64,000 nt of DNA from Desulfocurvibacter africanus subsp. africanus DSM 2603 (GCF_000422545.1 NZ_KE383874.1:181214-245213), one strand, 5' to 3'; counted from the first letter of the stretch, positions 18,220 through 27,749 are shown. The notes: generated from the letters alone by a model not told the origin. Made by a program: numbers and translations.

Positions 18220-19686
18220 ATGTCCATAACAACTTTGATCAAATCCATTCAGGACATCATGCGCAAGGATGTCGGCGTCGATGGCGACGCTCAGCGTATC
18301 AGTCAAATGGTCTGGCTGCTGTTTTTGAAGATATTCGACGACAAAGAGCAGGAATGGCAGCTCACCATGCGGGGGTATAAATCTCCACTGCAGAGCCGTT
18401 TCCGCTGGTCCAACTGGGCCAAGAATCCAGAGGGCATCACTGGCGAGGAACTGATTGACTTCGTCAACAACGACCTGTTCCCAGCCCTGAAGAAACTCGC
18501 CACCGCTGCCGGCATTTCTCCCCAAGGCAAGGTGGTCGGGGCTGTATTTGAAGATGCCTATAACTACATGAAGTCCGGAACCCTGCTGCGTCAGGTAATC
18601 AATATCATTGAAGAGGATGTGGACTTTAACTCCTCCTCGGACCGCCACCTATTCAACGATATTTACGAGAAGATTCTCGCCGATCTGCAATCCGCTGGAA
18701 ACGCAGGCGAATACTTCACCCCTCGGGCCGTTACTCAGTTCATGGTGGATATGCTGAATCCTCAGCTGGGTGAATCCATCCTCGACCCTGCCTGCGGTAC
18801 TGGCGGCTTTCTCACCTGCGCTATCGAACATTTGAAGAAGCAGGTCAAAAATCCTGACGATCTGAGGACCCTGCAAGCCTGCATCCATGGTGTGGAAAAA
18901 AAATCCCTGCCGCATATGTTGGCAGTCACCAATATGATGCTGCACGATATTGATGTCCCTACCAACATACGACACGATAATACCCTTAGCCGTCCCCTCA
19001 AGGATTACGGCCCAAGAGACCGCGTGGACATCATCATCACCAATCCTCCATTCGGCGGCATGGAAGAAGACGGTATCGAAAACAACTTCCCGCGCAAATA
19101 CCAGACCCGTGAGACCGCCGACCTGTTCATGGCGCTGATCATGCATCTTTTGAAGCACAATACTGGCCGCGCTGCCGTGGTGCTGCCTGACGGATTTCTG
19201 TTTGGCGAAGGCACCAAAACCAATATCAAACGTGAGTTGCTGGAAGAATTCAATCTGCACACCATCGTGCGCCTGCCCAAGGGAGTCTTCAGCCCCTATA
19301 CCGGCATTGCCACTAACATTCTGTTCATCGAGAAGGGAGAGCCGACAAAGGACGTCTGGTTCTTCGAACATCCCTATCCTGATGGCTATAAGTCCTACTC
19401 ACGCCGTAACCCGCTGACCATTGGCGAATTTGATCTGGAAAAAAGCTGGTGGGGCGGCGCTGAACGCAAAGGTCGTAAGACCACAGAACACGCCTGGAAA
19501 GGCTCGGCCAAAGAACTGGCCGAGCGCAATTACAATCTCGACTGCAAGAACCCGCACGAAGTGGAGGTCAACCACCGCGACCCGGAAGAGCTAATGACCG
19601 AGTACCAGCAGATCGTCCAACAACTAGAAGCTGCTCAGCAGGCGCTCAAGGCTGAACTGATGGCCTGCCTGGGAGGCAAGAAATGA
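18220..19686 (+). CDS. hsdM: Type I modification methyltransferase, M subunit
   Basis: 488 residues. After an N-terminal helical domain comes the N6-adenine methylase core: motif I DPACGTGGF at residues 189-197 (S-adenosylmethionine binding) and motif IV NPPFGG at 275-280 (catalytic NPPF). Length is typical for HsdM. It begins 24 nt after hsdR and overlaps hsdS by 4 nt (ATGA), so M and S are translationally coupled. It methylates the recognition site chosen by HsdS and is needed for both modification and restriction. Confidence 0.96.
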   Translation: MSITTLIKSIQDIMRKDVGVDGDAQRISQMVWLLFLKIFDDKEQEWQLTMRGYKSPLQSRFRWSNWAKNPEGITGEELIDFVNNDLFPALKKLATAAGISPQGKVVGAVFEDAYNYMKSGTLLRQVINIIEEDVDFNSSSDRHLFNDIYEKILADLQSAGNAGEYFTPRAVTQFMVDMLNPQLGESILDPACGTGGFLTCAIEHLKKQVKNPDDLRTLQACIHGVEKKSLPHMLAVTNMMLHDIDVPTNIRHDNTLSRPLKDYGPRDRVDIIITNPPFGGMEEDGIENNFPRKYQTRETADLFMALIMHLLKHNTGRAAVVLPDGFLFGEGTKTNIKRELLEEFNLHTIVRLPKGVFSPYTGIATNILFIEKGEPTKDVWFFEHPYPDGYKSYSRRNPLTIGEFDLEKSWWGGAERKGRKTTEHAWKGSAKELAERNYNLDCKNPHEVEVNHRDPEELMTEYQQIVQQLEAAQQALKAELMACLGGKK

Positions 19687-21404
19687 CCGAGGCTACCCGC
19701 AACCTGCTGGAACAGCACTTCGACACCGCCTTTGCCGCTCCCGACGGCATCGCCAAGCTGCGCGAGCTGATATTGAAGCTCGCCATCCAGGGCAAGCTGG
19801 TGGAGCAGAACCCCAACGATCCACTAGCCAGCGAACTGCTGAAAGAGATCGAAGCGGAAAAACAGCGGCTGGTGAAGACAGGCAAAATCAAGAAAGCCAC
19901 GCTACTGCCGCCCATAAAGCCGGAGGAATTACCCTATGAGCTGCCGCAGGGGTGGGAGTGGGTACGTATGGGGAACGCGATTTCATATATGGATGCTGGC
20001 TGGAGCCCAAAATGTGAAAACGAACCAGCAAAAGACAGTGAATGGGGTGTACTTAAAACGACAGCTGTGCAGACCTTACAGTTTTGGCCTCATGAAAATA
20101 AGGCCCTTCCCGCCAAGTTAGCCCCTCGCCCTGATGCTCAAGTTGAAGAAGACGACATATTGATTACTCGTGCCGGTCCCAAGAATCGAGTTGGAATCTG
20201 CTGCGTAGCGAAATCTGTCCGCCCACAGCTAATGCTTTCCGATAAAATTATACGACTTAAAATCCATAGAAATCTGATTCTCCCAGTTTATTGCGCCCTT
20301 GCTTTGAACACAGGATACGGAGCTGATCAAATTGAGAGAATGAAGTCGGGCATGGCAGATAGCCAAATGAACATCTCTCAAGACAAAGTGAAGCAAGTAA
20401 CGATTGCCCTCCCCCCTCTCCCCGAGCAACACCGCATTATCGCCAGGATCGATCAGTTGATGGCACGTTGCGACGAGGTGGAAAAGCTGCGCCAAAATAG
20501 GGAAGAGAAGAGGTTGGCCGTCCATGCCACTGCAATCAAGCAACTGCTCGACGCACCGGACGGCTCGACCTGGGGCTTTATCCAACAGCATTTCGGCGAA
20601 CTCTATACCGTCAAGGAGAACGTCGCCGAATTGCGCAAGGCCATTCTCCAACTCGCCGTCATGGGCCGCCTCGTCCCTCAGGACCCCAACGATCCGCCAG
20701 CCAGCGAACTGCTCAAAGAGATCGAAGTTGAAAAACAGCGGCTGGTGAAGGCAGGCAAGATCAAACAGCCCAAGCCCCTGCCGCCGATTAAGGCAGAGGA
20801 AGTGCCCTACCAACTGCCGCAGGGCTGGGAGTGGGTGAGGCTGGGTGAAGCGATGTTAAAAATTACTGACGGAACTCATCATTCACCGCCAAATAAAGAA
20901 ACAGGTGAATTCTTATATATTTCTGCAAAGAACATCAAAGACGATGGCGTGCTTCTTAGCAATGCGACGTATGTAACGAAAGAAATACATGAGGAAATAT
21001 TTTCAAGATGCAATCCTGAATACGGGAATATTTTGTACATTAAAGATGGCGCGACCACGGGGGTTGTCACTATCAACAACCTGAAAGATCCGTTTTCTAT
21101 GCTTTCCAGTGTTGCGCTGCTGAAGCAACCTCAGCAGGTGGACAATCGTTATCTCTTATTCACTCTAAGGTCACCATACTTCTATAAAGAAATGCGTGCT
21201 GAAATGATGGGGGTTGCCATCACCCGTGTTACCTTGAAAAAACTACAAGATGCGATTGTTCCTCTCCCTCCACTCCCCGAACAACACCGCATCGTCGCGA
21301 AGATCGACCAGTTGATGGCCCTGTGCGACTCGCTGGACCAGCAGATCGACGCTGCCACTAGTAAACAGACCGAACTGCTCAATGCCGTAATGGCACAGGT
21401 ATAG
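19683..21404 (+). CDS. hsdS: Type I specificity subunit, S subunit
   Basis: 573 residues with the usual two-target-domain layout and unusually clear internal duplication. Each half starts with a conserved block (LRELILKLAIQGKLVEQNPN and LRKAILQLAVMGRLVPQDPN), continues through NDPxASELLKEIExEKQRLVK and a PQGWEWVR motif, then a variable target-recognition domain (nt about 19970-20400 and 20845-21245), then PPLPEQHRI and a dimerising helix. The recognition domains are more AT-rich than the conserved blocks, as expected for exchangeable segments. The duplicated DNA could allow domain shuffling. It decides the methylation and restriction site. Confidence 0.95.
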   Translation: MTEATRNLLEQHFDTAFAAPDGIAKLRELILKLAIQGKLVEQNPNDPLASELLKEIEAEKQRLVKTGKIKKATLLPPIKPEELPYELPQGWEWVRMGNAISYMDAGWSPKCENEPAKDSEWGVLKTTAVQTLQFWPHENKALPAKLAPRPDAQVEEDDILITRAGPKNRVGICCVAKSVRPQLMLSDKIIRLKIHRNLILPVYCALALNTGYGADQIERMKSGMADSQMNISQDKVKQVTIALPPLPEQHRIIARIDQLMARCDEVEKLRQNREEKRLAVHATAIKQLLDAPDGSTWGFIQQHFGELYTVKENVAELRKAILQLAVMGRLVPQDPNDPPASELLKEIEVEKQRLVKAGKIKQPKPLPPIKAEEVPYQLPQGWEWVRLGEAMLKITDGTHHSPPNKETGEFLYISAKNIKDDGVLLSNATYVTKEIHEEIFSRCNPEYGNILYIKDGATTGVVTINNLKDPFSMLSSVALLKQPQQVDNRYLLFTLRSPYFYKEMRAEMMGVAITRVTLKKLQDAIVPLPPLPEQHRIVAKIDQLMALCDSLDQQIDAATSKQTELLNAVMAQV

Positions 21405-21413
21405 GAAGATGCC

Positions 21414-23291
21414 ATGCGTCTGAAATCATTATACATCAGCCAGTATAAAAACCTGACGGATTTCACTCTAAATTTTGACAGCAACAGCTTCATTGATGTC
21501 TTTGTTGGAAAAAATGGAACCGGTAAATCTAACCTATTTGAAGCTATTATCAAAATTTTTCAGCATCTATATGAATTTGATAACGGTAAAACAACCATCG
21601 ATTTCAATTATACTCTTAGCTACACAATCAACGACATAGAGACTAGTTTAGAATGGACTAATGGCGGATTAACAATCAATGGCAACGAACGTAAAACTAT
21701 CGGCAACACGCCACTACCAGACAACGTCTTAATCTACTACTCTGGGCATAATGATACAATAACAGAATTAGTGAAAAGATATGAAGAAGAATTCAGAAAG
21801 CGAATAAAAGATGCTGAATTCAGCGAAAGCCGCCCTTTCATCGGAATTAGTCGAGAATATAAAGATATGCTTTTATCTTTTTTTCTGATGCAACCAGGAA
21901 CAAATATAGCAAGAGAGTGCCTTTGCAAAAAACTGGGCATTGAGAATGTATCGTCTAATGTTATTATGGTACTTCAGCGGCCAATTTTTGCAAAAAAGAA
22001 CCGCAAAATCGAAGACTTCGATCCTACAACGCATTTCTGGGGCGCCGCAGGCATTACTCGCCACTTTTTGGACAAATTAGTCAATTGCGTTAAAGGTGAG
22101 TTTAATCATAGTACTTTATACGACAAAGCAAAAGGATTCTATCAAATACCAATAAACCTTGAGCTCTTTCGAAAACAATTTGCCAAGGATAATCTAATAG
22201 ATGTTTTTCGCCAGTTCGACAATTTGAAAACCTTAGGCATGCTGACACTGATTTCAGTACCAGTCCGACTAACCAATGGTCTAGATGCATCTATAGTTCA
22301 CTTTAGTGATGGACAATTTCAATCCGTTTACATCTATTCAATTATCGAATTATTTAAGAACAGTAATTGCATTACACTGCTAGATGAACCAGATGCATTT
22401 TTGCATCCTGAATGGCAGTTTGAGTTCCTAACACAGATATTTAGCATTACGGAGGCAGCCGCTAAAAGCAACCACGTGCTGATGACTAGCCACAGCGCTG
22501 CGACTCTTTGCTGTTTTGAGACACTTCACCTTAATCTTTTTCAAATTGAAAACTCCAAAGTATGTTGTTCCAAACGCTCAAAGAAGGAAGTTATCAATGA
22601 GCTTTCAAATAGCTTTATTCAGTACGCAGAGGACGAAAGTAAATTACTCATCGATAACGTGATCAGATCTTCTCAAAAACCAATATTATTTGTTGAGGGA
22701 CTATCTGATGTTTTTATTCTAAACACAGCCTACATGAAGCTCTTTCCTAGAGAAGATATACCGATACTGGTTCAAGATGCTTTTAGCCGAGGCTTCCTTA
22801 AATCACTATTTGGCCGTAGAGATATTTTTGATACATATCCTCATAAACATTTCTTTGCGCTTTTTGATTTTGACGATGCTTATGACGACTGGAGAGGACT
22901 AGGAGGGGAATATATAACAACAGAAATTGAAATGGGACTTTGCAAAAAACTCACGGATAAGAATGCTCATACGCTTCTTCTGCCAATTCCAAACAATCAA
23001 TTACGAGCTCAGGTCTGGGATGAAGCTAACCCAATTGAAAAGATAAAACCTAAGCCTTACTTTTGTATAGAGCACATTTTTTGGAGCGTTAGTAAACTAC
23101 ATCAATGGTTTTATGTTGATACTAAAACAGGTCTTGTGAAATTCAAAGGAGATAAGCACAAAGTAAAGTTTGCCAAAGATGTTGTACCAACGCTTGACGC
23201 AAATTCTTTTGAGCCATTTCGCCCAATGTTCAATCTTATCTTGGAAAAGTCAGGATTAATGACTCAACACATCACCAGCCCGACAAAATAA
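21414..23291 (+). CDS. OLD-like AAA ATPase with C-terminal TOPRIM-type nuclease domain
   Basis: 625 residues, starting 9 nt after hsdS. The N-terminus has MRLKSLYISQYKNLTDFTLN followed by Walker A GKNGTGKS (32-39). The ABC-type Walker B, LLDEPDAFLHPEW, places Asp324-Glu325, followed by a switch His in LMTSHSA. The C-terminal third has TOPRIM-like motifs: EGLSD (Glu428, Asp432) and DFDD (Asp485, Asp487). This ATPase-TOPRIM plan is that of OLD-family nucleases, used in several anti-phage systems. The gene is visibly more AT-rich than hsdRMS, suggesting separate acquisition. No UvrD-like helicase partner (as in Gabija) or separate TOPRIM partner (as in PARIS) follows, so it may be a class 1 OLD protein or an accessory of the type I system. 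Confidence 0.8.
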   Translation: MRLKSLYISQYKNLTDFTLNFDSNSFIDVFVGKNGTGKSNLFEAIIKIFQHLYEFDNGKTTIDFNYTLSYTINDIETSLEWTNGGLTINGNERKTIGNTPLPDNVLIYYSGHNDTITELVKRYEEEFRKRIKDAEFSESRPFIGISREYKDMLLSFFLMQPGTNIARECLCKKLGIENVSSNVIMVLQRPIFAKKNRKIEDFDPTTHFWGAAGITRHFLDKLVNCVKGEFNHSTLYDKAKGFYQIPINLELFRKQFAKDNLIDVFRQFDNLKTLGMLTLISVPVRLTNGLDASIVHFSDGQFQSVYIYSIIELFKNSNCITLLDEPDAFLHPEWQFEFLTQIFSITEAAAKSNHVLMTSHSAATLCCFETLHLNLFQIENSKVCCSKRSKKEVINELSNSFIQYAEDESKLLIDNVIRSSQKPILFVEGLSDVFILNTAYMKLFPREDIPILVQDAFSRGFLKSLFGRRDIFDTYPHKHFFALFDFDDAYDDWRGLGGEYITTEIEMGLCKKLTDKNAHTLLLPIPNNQLRAQVWDEANPIEKIKPKPYFCIEHIFWSVSKLHQWFYVDTKTGLVKFKGDKHKVKFAKDVVPTLDANSFEPFRPMFNLILEKSGLMTQHITSPTK

Positions 23292-23458
23292 TGCAGTTTT
23301 GTTTTACCCATCCCATCAACATTATTTCATAATATAAATAAGGCGTACATGATATAATAACCTTGGATTATGAAGCTGGGGCTAGATACCAATCCATCTT
23401 CGCTCTTGGCCTTAGCCTTTTTGCCCACCAGCCAAGCACACCTCGTCGTTCCCCCCCC

Positions 23459-23685
23459 CTATTCCTCATTAAAGTAATCACTATCAATCCGCTTCACCTG
23501 ATACGTGGCCCGTGTCGACACGCCCACATCGAACTCGATCATCAGCTCCGCAAGGCGCTTGCCGTCGATGAGCACCACCTTGGAATCAATGCCGGCGGCA
23601 TACTCTACAGCACCTTGGGCAAACGTGCCTGTGGTGATGAACACGCCCTTGCGGGCATGCTTGCCTTGCAGGGCGCCGACGAACT
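23459..23685. repeat. 227-bp direct repeat, copy 1
   Basis: Matches 25104-25330 with about 11 mismatches by eye and an offset of exactly 1645 bases. It covers the 3' end of mrr. It flanks the DUF1016 gene together with copy 2. Confidence 0.9.
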
Positions 23686-23908
23686 CCGCCACGGCGAGCT
23701 TGCGCTGATACGCACGGCGGCGGCCGAAGAACACATCGCCCTTTTTGAAGGCCAATTTTTGCCCGGTGACATCGGAGGGGTGACCCCACTGGCGCAGGTG
23801 CAGCGAGCTTGGATCGAGATGCTCCAACCCGACATAGACGTCGGTTTTGGCATCGGCGGGGTCCACCCGCACAGCAACGTTCTGCGCGATGTCGCCGAAC
23901 GTGACCAT
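23459..23908 (-). pseudogene. Chimera: HsdS N-terminus fused to Mrr C-terminus
   Basis: This 149-codon frame is a fusion of two genes. Residues 1-75 (MVTFGDIAQNVAVRVDPADA, then KKGDVFFGRRRAYQRKLAVA) are the start of a type I specificity subunit, first target domain. From VGALQGKHARKGVFITTGTF to the end it is nearly identical to the C-terminus of the Mrr protein encoded at 25104-26003. The shared DNA is a 227-bp direct repeat (about 11 mismatches). The fusion lacks Mrr catalytic residues and most of HsdS, so it is best seen as the scar of a recombination. It follows the DUF1016 gene by about 30 nt, the usual place for an hsdS in such loci. Confidence 0.8.
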
Positions 23909-23937
23909 CTTCCAGCCGGGCTCCAGGGATTGCGTGC

Positions 23938-24972
23938 TCAGTCTTCAATCCCCTCCAGCAAGGCTGCGATCTCTTCCGGCTGGGGCAGTTGTCCTTTCAG
24001 TTCCTTGGGCAGCGTCTTGGTGATTTCATAAGTCGCCACGCCGATGGGCTTGCGGGCATCGTGCAGGGCATATTCAACAATGGTGCGGCTCTTTTCCTTG
24101 CAGAGAATGATGCCGATGGAGGAGTTCTCGTCCTCCTGCCGGACCTGCCGGTCCAGCGCGGTCAGGTAAAACTGCATCTTTCCGACGAACTCCGGCCTGA
24201 ATTTGCCTATTTTCAGCTCGATGGCCACCAGGCAGCGCAACCGCCGATGAAACAGCAGCAGGTCGATAAAGAACTCTTCGCCATCGACCTCCAGCCGGTA
24301 CTGACTGCCCATGAAGGCGAACATGCCTCCCATGGCCCGCAGGAAGCCTTCGATCCGGGCGATGAGCGCCTGCTCCAGCTCCCGTTCGCCGTGCTCCTCG
24401 CCCAGTTCCAGGAAATCGAAAGTGTACTCGTCCTTCACCGCCAGCTTGGCCTGGGCGCGCAGCTCGGGCGTCAGCGCCTGGTCGAAATTGGTCTGGCCGA
24501 GCAGGGATTTTTCGTAGCTCTGGTTGTCGATCTGGTGAATAAGGACATTCTTGGACCAGCCGAATTTGCGGGTCATGCGGATGTAGAATTCACGTTCCAG
24601 GGGGTCCTTGCAGCGCTGGAAAATCACCAGGTTATGAGTCCATCCGATTTGTGCAACCAGTGGTTGCACTCGCTTGTCGTCGCGGTAAAGAAGGTAAAAC
24701 TCCCGCATGTAGAAGACATTGCGCCGGGAAAAACCGCTGATTCCCGGAAACTCCGTCCGCAGGTCATTGGACAACTGTTCGGCGATGGCTGTGCCATGTT
24801 CGGCATCCCTCTGCCGTTCCACGATCATGCGCCCGATATCCCAGTACAACCCGACCAGCTCGGTATTGACCGCTTTCAGCGCCGCGTACTGCGCCGAACG
24901 GACGCGTTCTTTCACCTCGGCGAGAAGGTGCGCGTAATCCGGGCCGGGATTGTTTTTTTTCAATTCGCTCAT
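23938..24972 (-). CDS. DUF1016/YhcG-family PD-(D/E)xK nuclease
   Basis: 344 residues from the ATG at 24972 (GGAG six bases upstream; an alternative ATG lies at 24990). The N-terminal DUF1016 domain is helical (GLYWDIGRMIVERQ, then GFSRRNVFYMREFYLLY). The C-terminal half holds a PD-(D/E)xK-type core: DGEEFFIDLLLFHR followed by LVAIELKIGKF, with the E-x-K pair. Members are found in and beside restriction loci and probably act on DNA, but their role is not settled. Here the gene sits between mrr and an hsdS/mrr chimera, inside a defence cluster, and is flanked by a 227-bp direct repeat. Confidence 0.88.
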   Translation of the reverse strand: MSELKKNNPGPDYAHLLAEVKERVRSAQYAALKAVNTELVGLYWDIGRMIVERQRDAEHGTAIAEQLSNDLRTEFPGISGFSRRNVFYMREFYLLYRDDKRVQPLVAQIGWTHNLVIFQRCKDPLEREFYIRMTRKFGWSKNVLIHQIDNQSYEKSLLGQTNFDQALTPELRAQAKLAVKDEYTFDFLELGEEHGERELEQALIARIEGFLRAMGGMFAFMGSQYRLEVDGEEFFIDLLLFHRRLRCLVAIELKIGKFRPEFVGKMQFYLTALDRQVRQEDENSSIGIILCKEKSRTIVEYALHDARKPIGVATYEITKTLPKELKGQLPQPEEIAALLEGIED

Positions 24973-25103
24973 TCCTTTCTCCGCTTTCATGATCCTGGCC
25001 CGTTTCCGCCGAAGGCCCCGATCAATTTCCCGGCGTCGGGAAATTGATCCCGGACCATGTTCGTGCTGCCACGAAAATGGTCTGCCTGTTGCTCCCTCCT
25101 TCC

Positions 25104-25330
25104 CTACTCCCCATTAAAATAATCCCCGTCAATCCGCTTCACCTGATACGTGGCCCGTGTCGACACGCCCACATTGAACTCGATCATCAGCTCCGCAAGG
25201 CGCTTGCCATCGATGAGCACCACCTTGGAATCGATGCCGGCGGCATACTCGACAGCACCTTGGGCAAACGTGCCTGTGGTGATGAACACGCCCTTGCGGG
25301 CATGCTTGCCGTGCAGGGCGCCGACGAACT
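25104..25330. repeat. 227-bp direct repeat, copy 2 (parent copy in mrr)
   Basis: The intact 3' part of mrr. Compare copy 1 at 23459-23685. Identity ends abruptly after GCGCCGACGAACT, where copy 1 switches to hsdS sequence. Confidence 0.9.
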
Positions 25331-26003
25331 TCTGGACCTCCGGCCTGCCCACGGTGCCCTCCCAGCGTTTGGCCTGCAGGTAGATCAGGTCCAGGCCGAG
25401 CCGGTCCTCCTTGATGATGCCGTCGATGCCCTCGTCACCGCTTTTGCCCACGGCCATGCCCGCATCATGCATGGTGCCGCCGTAGCCCATGCCGACCAGC
25501 AGCTCGACCACCAGTCGCTCGAAGAACTGCGGCGTGCATGATTTGACCTGCTCAAGAATCTCCAGGGCCAACCCGCCCCGCATCTGCTGAAAGGCAGTCT
25601 CCAGGGTCTCTTCCGGGGTTTCGCCTGTCCGGGTTTCCTCCACTGGCTTCTTGTCCGTGGTTTTCTCGCGGAAGGCATTGAATTCCGGGTATTGCTGGAG
25701 AAACTCTATGTTGATGCGCTGGGGCTTGGTCCGGAGGGCTTCCCGGCCGCGCTCGGTGATCTGGTAGTGGCCCCTCCGGGGCCGTGTAAGCAGCCCGGCC
25801 CGCTGCAGGTAGACACTGGCCCAGGCCACGCGGTTGTTAAAGACCTGTTGTGTCCCGCTGGGCAGGAGTTCCTCGCGCTCTGCTGGCGTGAGGTTGAAAC
25901 GCTCGGCAAGGGCTTCGCGGTGCTCAGCCATGGAGCGAACCTTGCCGTCACTGGCCAGTTCGAGCAGTGGCAGCATGATGGTTTGGAAGTCTGGGATCGG
26001 CAA
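25104..26003 (-). CDS. mrr: Mrr-type restriction endonuclease
   Basis: 299 residues starting at TTG (26003), chosen because AGGAG lies six bases upstream and because the protein then opens with the family-typical PIPDFQTIMLPLLELASDGK. The N-terminal winged-helix Mrr_N domain spans about residues 1-95. The C-terminal Mrr_cat nuclease has GKSGDEGIDGIIKEDRLGLD followed by IYLQAKRW (Asp plus Q-x-K active site). It cleaves methylated DNA in characterised relatives. Its 3' end is duplicated at 23459-23685. Neighbours are DUF1016 downstream and RhuM upstream. Confidence 0.9.
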   Translation of the reverse strand: MPIPDFQTIMLPLLELASDGKVRSMAEHREALAERFNLTPAEREELLPSGTQQVFNNRVAWASVYLQRAGLLTRPRRGHYQITERGREALRTKPQRINIEFLQQYPEFNAFREKTTDKKPVEETRTGETPEETLETAFQQMRGGLALEILEQVKSCTPQFFERLVVELLVGMGYGGTMHDAGMAVGKSGDEGIDGIIKEDRLGLDLIYLQAKRWEGTVGRPEVQKFVGALHGKHARKGVFITTGTFAQGAVEYAAGIDSKVVLIDGKRLAELMIEFNVGVSTRATYQVKRIDGDYFNGE

Positions 26004-26473
26004 GGCGTTCTCCTGGGTACGATTCAAAGCGTGGCCCGCATACGGGTTGCCTTGTGGGCATATCGGAGCACACGCAAGATGCATCGTGGGATGGATAAGG
26101 TCAATATGCAGTGTAGGGGCGGGTTTGAAACCCGCCCGTACAACCCACCTACGTCATACCATCCACGTCTCGGTGGCGTATTCGGCAGGCGTTTCGCGAA
26201 TCTCCGTAGAGGCAGGTCCATGTATCTGCCCGCTTCCACGGCAAGTGCCGGATGGGCTTAAATCAGCCTGCCAATGTACCATGCGGCCCCAGGCTTGCCC
26301 TGTGTCGATCCGTACGGTAGGCCATTAACTCTGCAAACAAGGACAAGGGTTCTCAGGTGATATCGATCCGGCGCATGTGCATTGGGCAATTACGATCTGG
26401 TCGTCACCGGCGAATTCCATAATTTCCGCACCCAAAGGGCACCACGGCTGACAAACATCCGGAGCCTGTAATC
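26004..26473. other. Intergenic region between mrr and rhuM
   Basis: About 470 bases between divergent genes, so it should hold both promoters. The only structure seen is the near-perfect inverted repeat GGGCGGGTTT-G-AAACCCGCCC at 26117-26137, which looks like a dispersed palindrome rather than an operator. A second short GGCAGGTCC...TCTGCCCGC pairing follows at about 26212. No gene supported. Confidence 0.45.
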
Positions 26474-27520
26474 ATGACCGAAAGCACCCCTGTTCCAAAC
26501 GGCGAGTTCCTGCTCTACGAGACCGAGGACGGCAAGGCCCGCGTGGAGTGCCGGTTCGAGGATGACACGCTGTGGTTGACCCAAGCCCTGATGGCGGAAC
26601 TCTTTCAGGTCAAGGTGCCCACCATCAATGAGCATCTGAAAACTCTTTATTCGGACGAGGAGTTGCGTCCCGAGGCAACTATTAGGAAATTCCTAATAGT
26701 TCGACAGGAGGGCAGTCGTCAGGTCACCCGCAACCTTGATCACTATAGCCTGGAAGCTATCCTTGCCGTTGGCTACCGCGTGCGTTCCCTTCGCGGAACC
26801 CAGTTCCGCCGCTGGGCCACCGAGCGATTGAAAGAGTATCTGGTCAAAGGCTTCACCCTCGATGACGAGCGCCTGAAGAATCCCCCGAGGCCCGGCTCCG
26901 GCGTGCCGGACTACTTCGATGAGCTGCTCGAGCGCATCCGCGACATTCGCGCCAGCGAGCGTCGCATGTATCTGCGGGTGAAGGAAATCTTTGCTCTGGC
27001 CGGCGACTACGTGCCCTCGAGCGCGGAAACGGAGGTTTTCTTCAGGACTATCCAGAACAAGTTGCATCACGCCGCGACAGGCCGGACCGCCGCGGAGCTG
27101 ATTGTCGAGCGCGCCGCCCACGCGCAACCCAACATGGGCCTGACCACCTGGAAGGGCAGCAGGGTCTGCAAGGCCGACGTCACCGTGGCCAAGAACTACC
27201 TGCACGAAGACGAAATCTCCGAGCTGAACCGCATCGTGGTCATGTGGCTGGACTTTGCCGAGGGCCAGGCAAAGCGCCGCAAGCAGGTCTTCCTGAAGGA
27301 CTGGGAAATCAAGCTCGATGAGTTCCTGAAGTTCAACGAATACGACGTGCTGCGCAATGCCGGGAAGATCAGCAAGGAGGAGGCGGATTTCCACGCGCAT
27401 CACGAGTACGAGCAGTTCGCTGCCCGCCGCCGGGCGCAGCTTGAAGCCCAGGGCGAAGAGGATTCCCTGAAGATGCTCGAGGAGGTTGCGAAGCGGCTGC
27501 CGGTAACAAAGAGCAAATGA
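26474..27520 (+). CDS. rhuM: RhuM-family protein
   Basis: 348 residues. The family pattern is clear: an N-terminal winged-helix-like region with LWLTQALMAELFQVKVPTIN and EHLKTLYSDEEL, then the HYSLEAILAVGYRVRSLRGT and QFRRWATERLKEYLVKGF blocks, and a helical C-terminus. RhuM proteins were first noted in a Salmonella pathogenicity island and are often located beside type I restriction and Mrr genes; their biochemical role is not established. The context here, directly next to mrr and a type I system, supports a defence-associated role. Confidence 0.88.
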   Translation: MTESTPVPNGEFLLYETEDGKARVECRFEDDTLWLTQALMAELFQVKVPTINEHLKTLYSDEELRPEATIRKFLIVRQEGSRQVTRNLDHYSLEAILAVGYRVRSLRGTQFRRWATERLKEYLVKGFTLDDERLKNPPRPGSGVPDYFDELLERIRDIRASERRMYLRVKEIFALAGDYVPSSAETEVFFRTIQNKLHHAATGRTAAELIVERAAHAQPNMGLTTWKGSRVCKADVTVAKNYLHEDEISELNRIVVMWLDFAEGQAKRRKQVFLKDWEIKLDEFLKFNEYDVLRNAGKISKEEADFHAHHEYEQFAARRRAQLEAQGEEDSLKMLEEVAKRLPVTKSK

Positions 27521-27689
27521 AACGCACTTCGAGCATGGATGGCGACACGGGGTATTTCGTCTCCTCGCCCCTTTCATGCGCCCTCCCTCCTGCTGCCTGC
27601 CACTGCGAATGCCCTTCCTGCCCATGATGCCGATAGCGGGGTGCGAGGCATGCGGAGCGTGGGGGAAGGCGGCATGAGTCTGGCGGGCG

Positions 27690-27723
27690 AGGGAAAAAAG
27701 AAAGGCCCGACACTGTCGGGCCT
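27690..27723 (-). terminator. Rho-independent terminator of the OMP gene
   Basis: Perfect hairpin AGGCCCGACA-C-TGTCGGGCCT at 27703-27723. On the minus strand it is followed by TTCTTTTTTCCC, giving a good T-tract 27 bases after the stop of the outer-membrane protein gene. Confidence 0.85.
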
Positions 27724-27749
27724 AGGCTGTGTCGCAATCCGGAGTCGGG

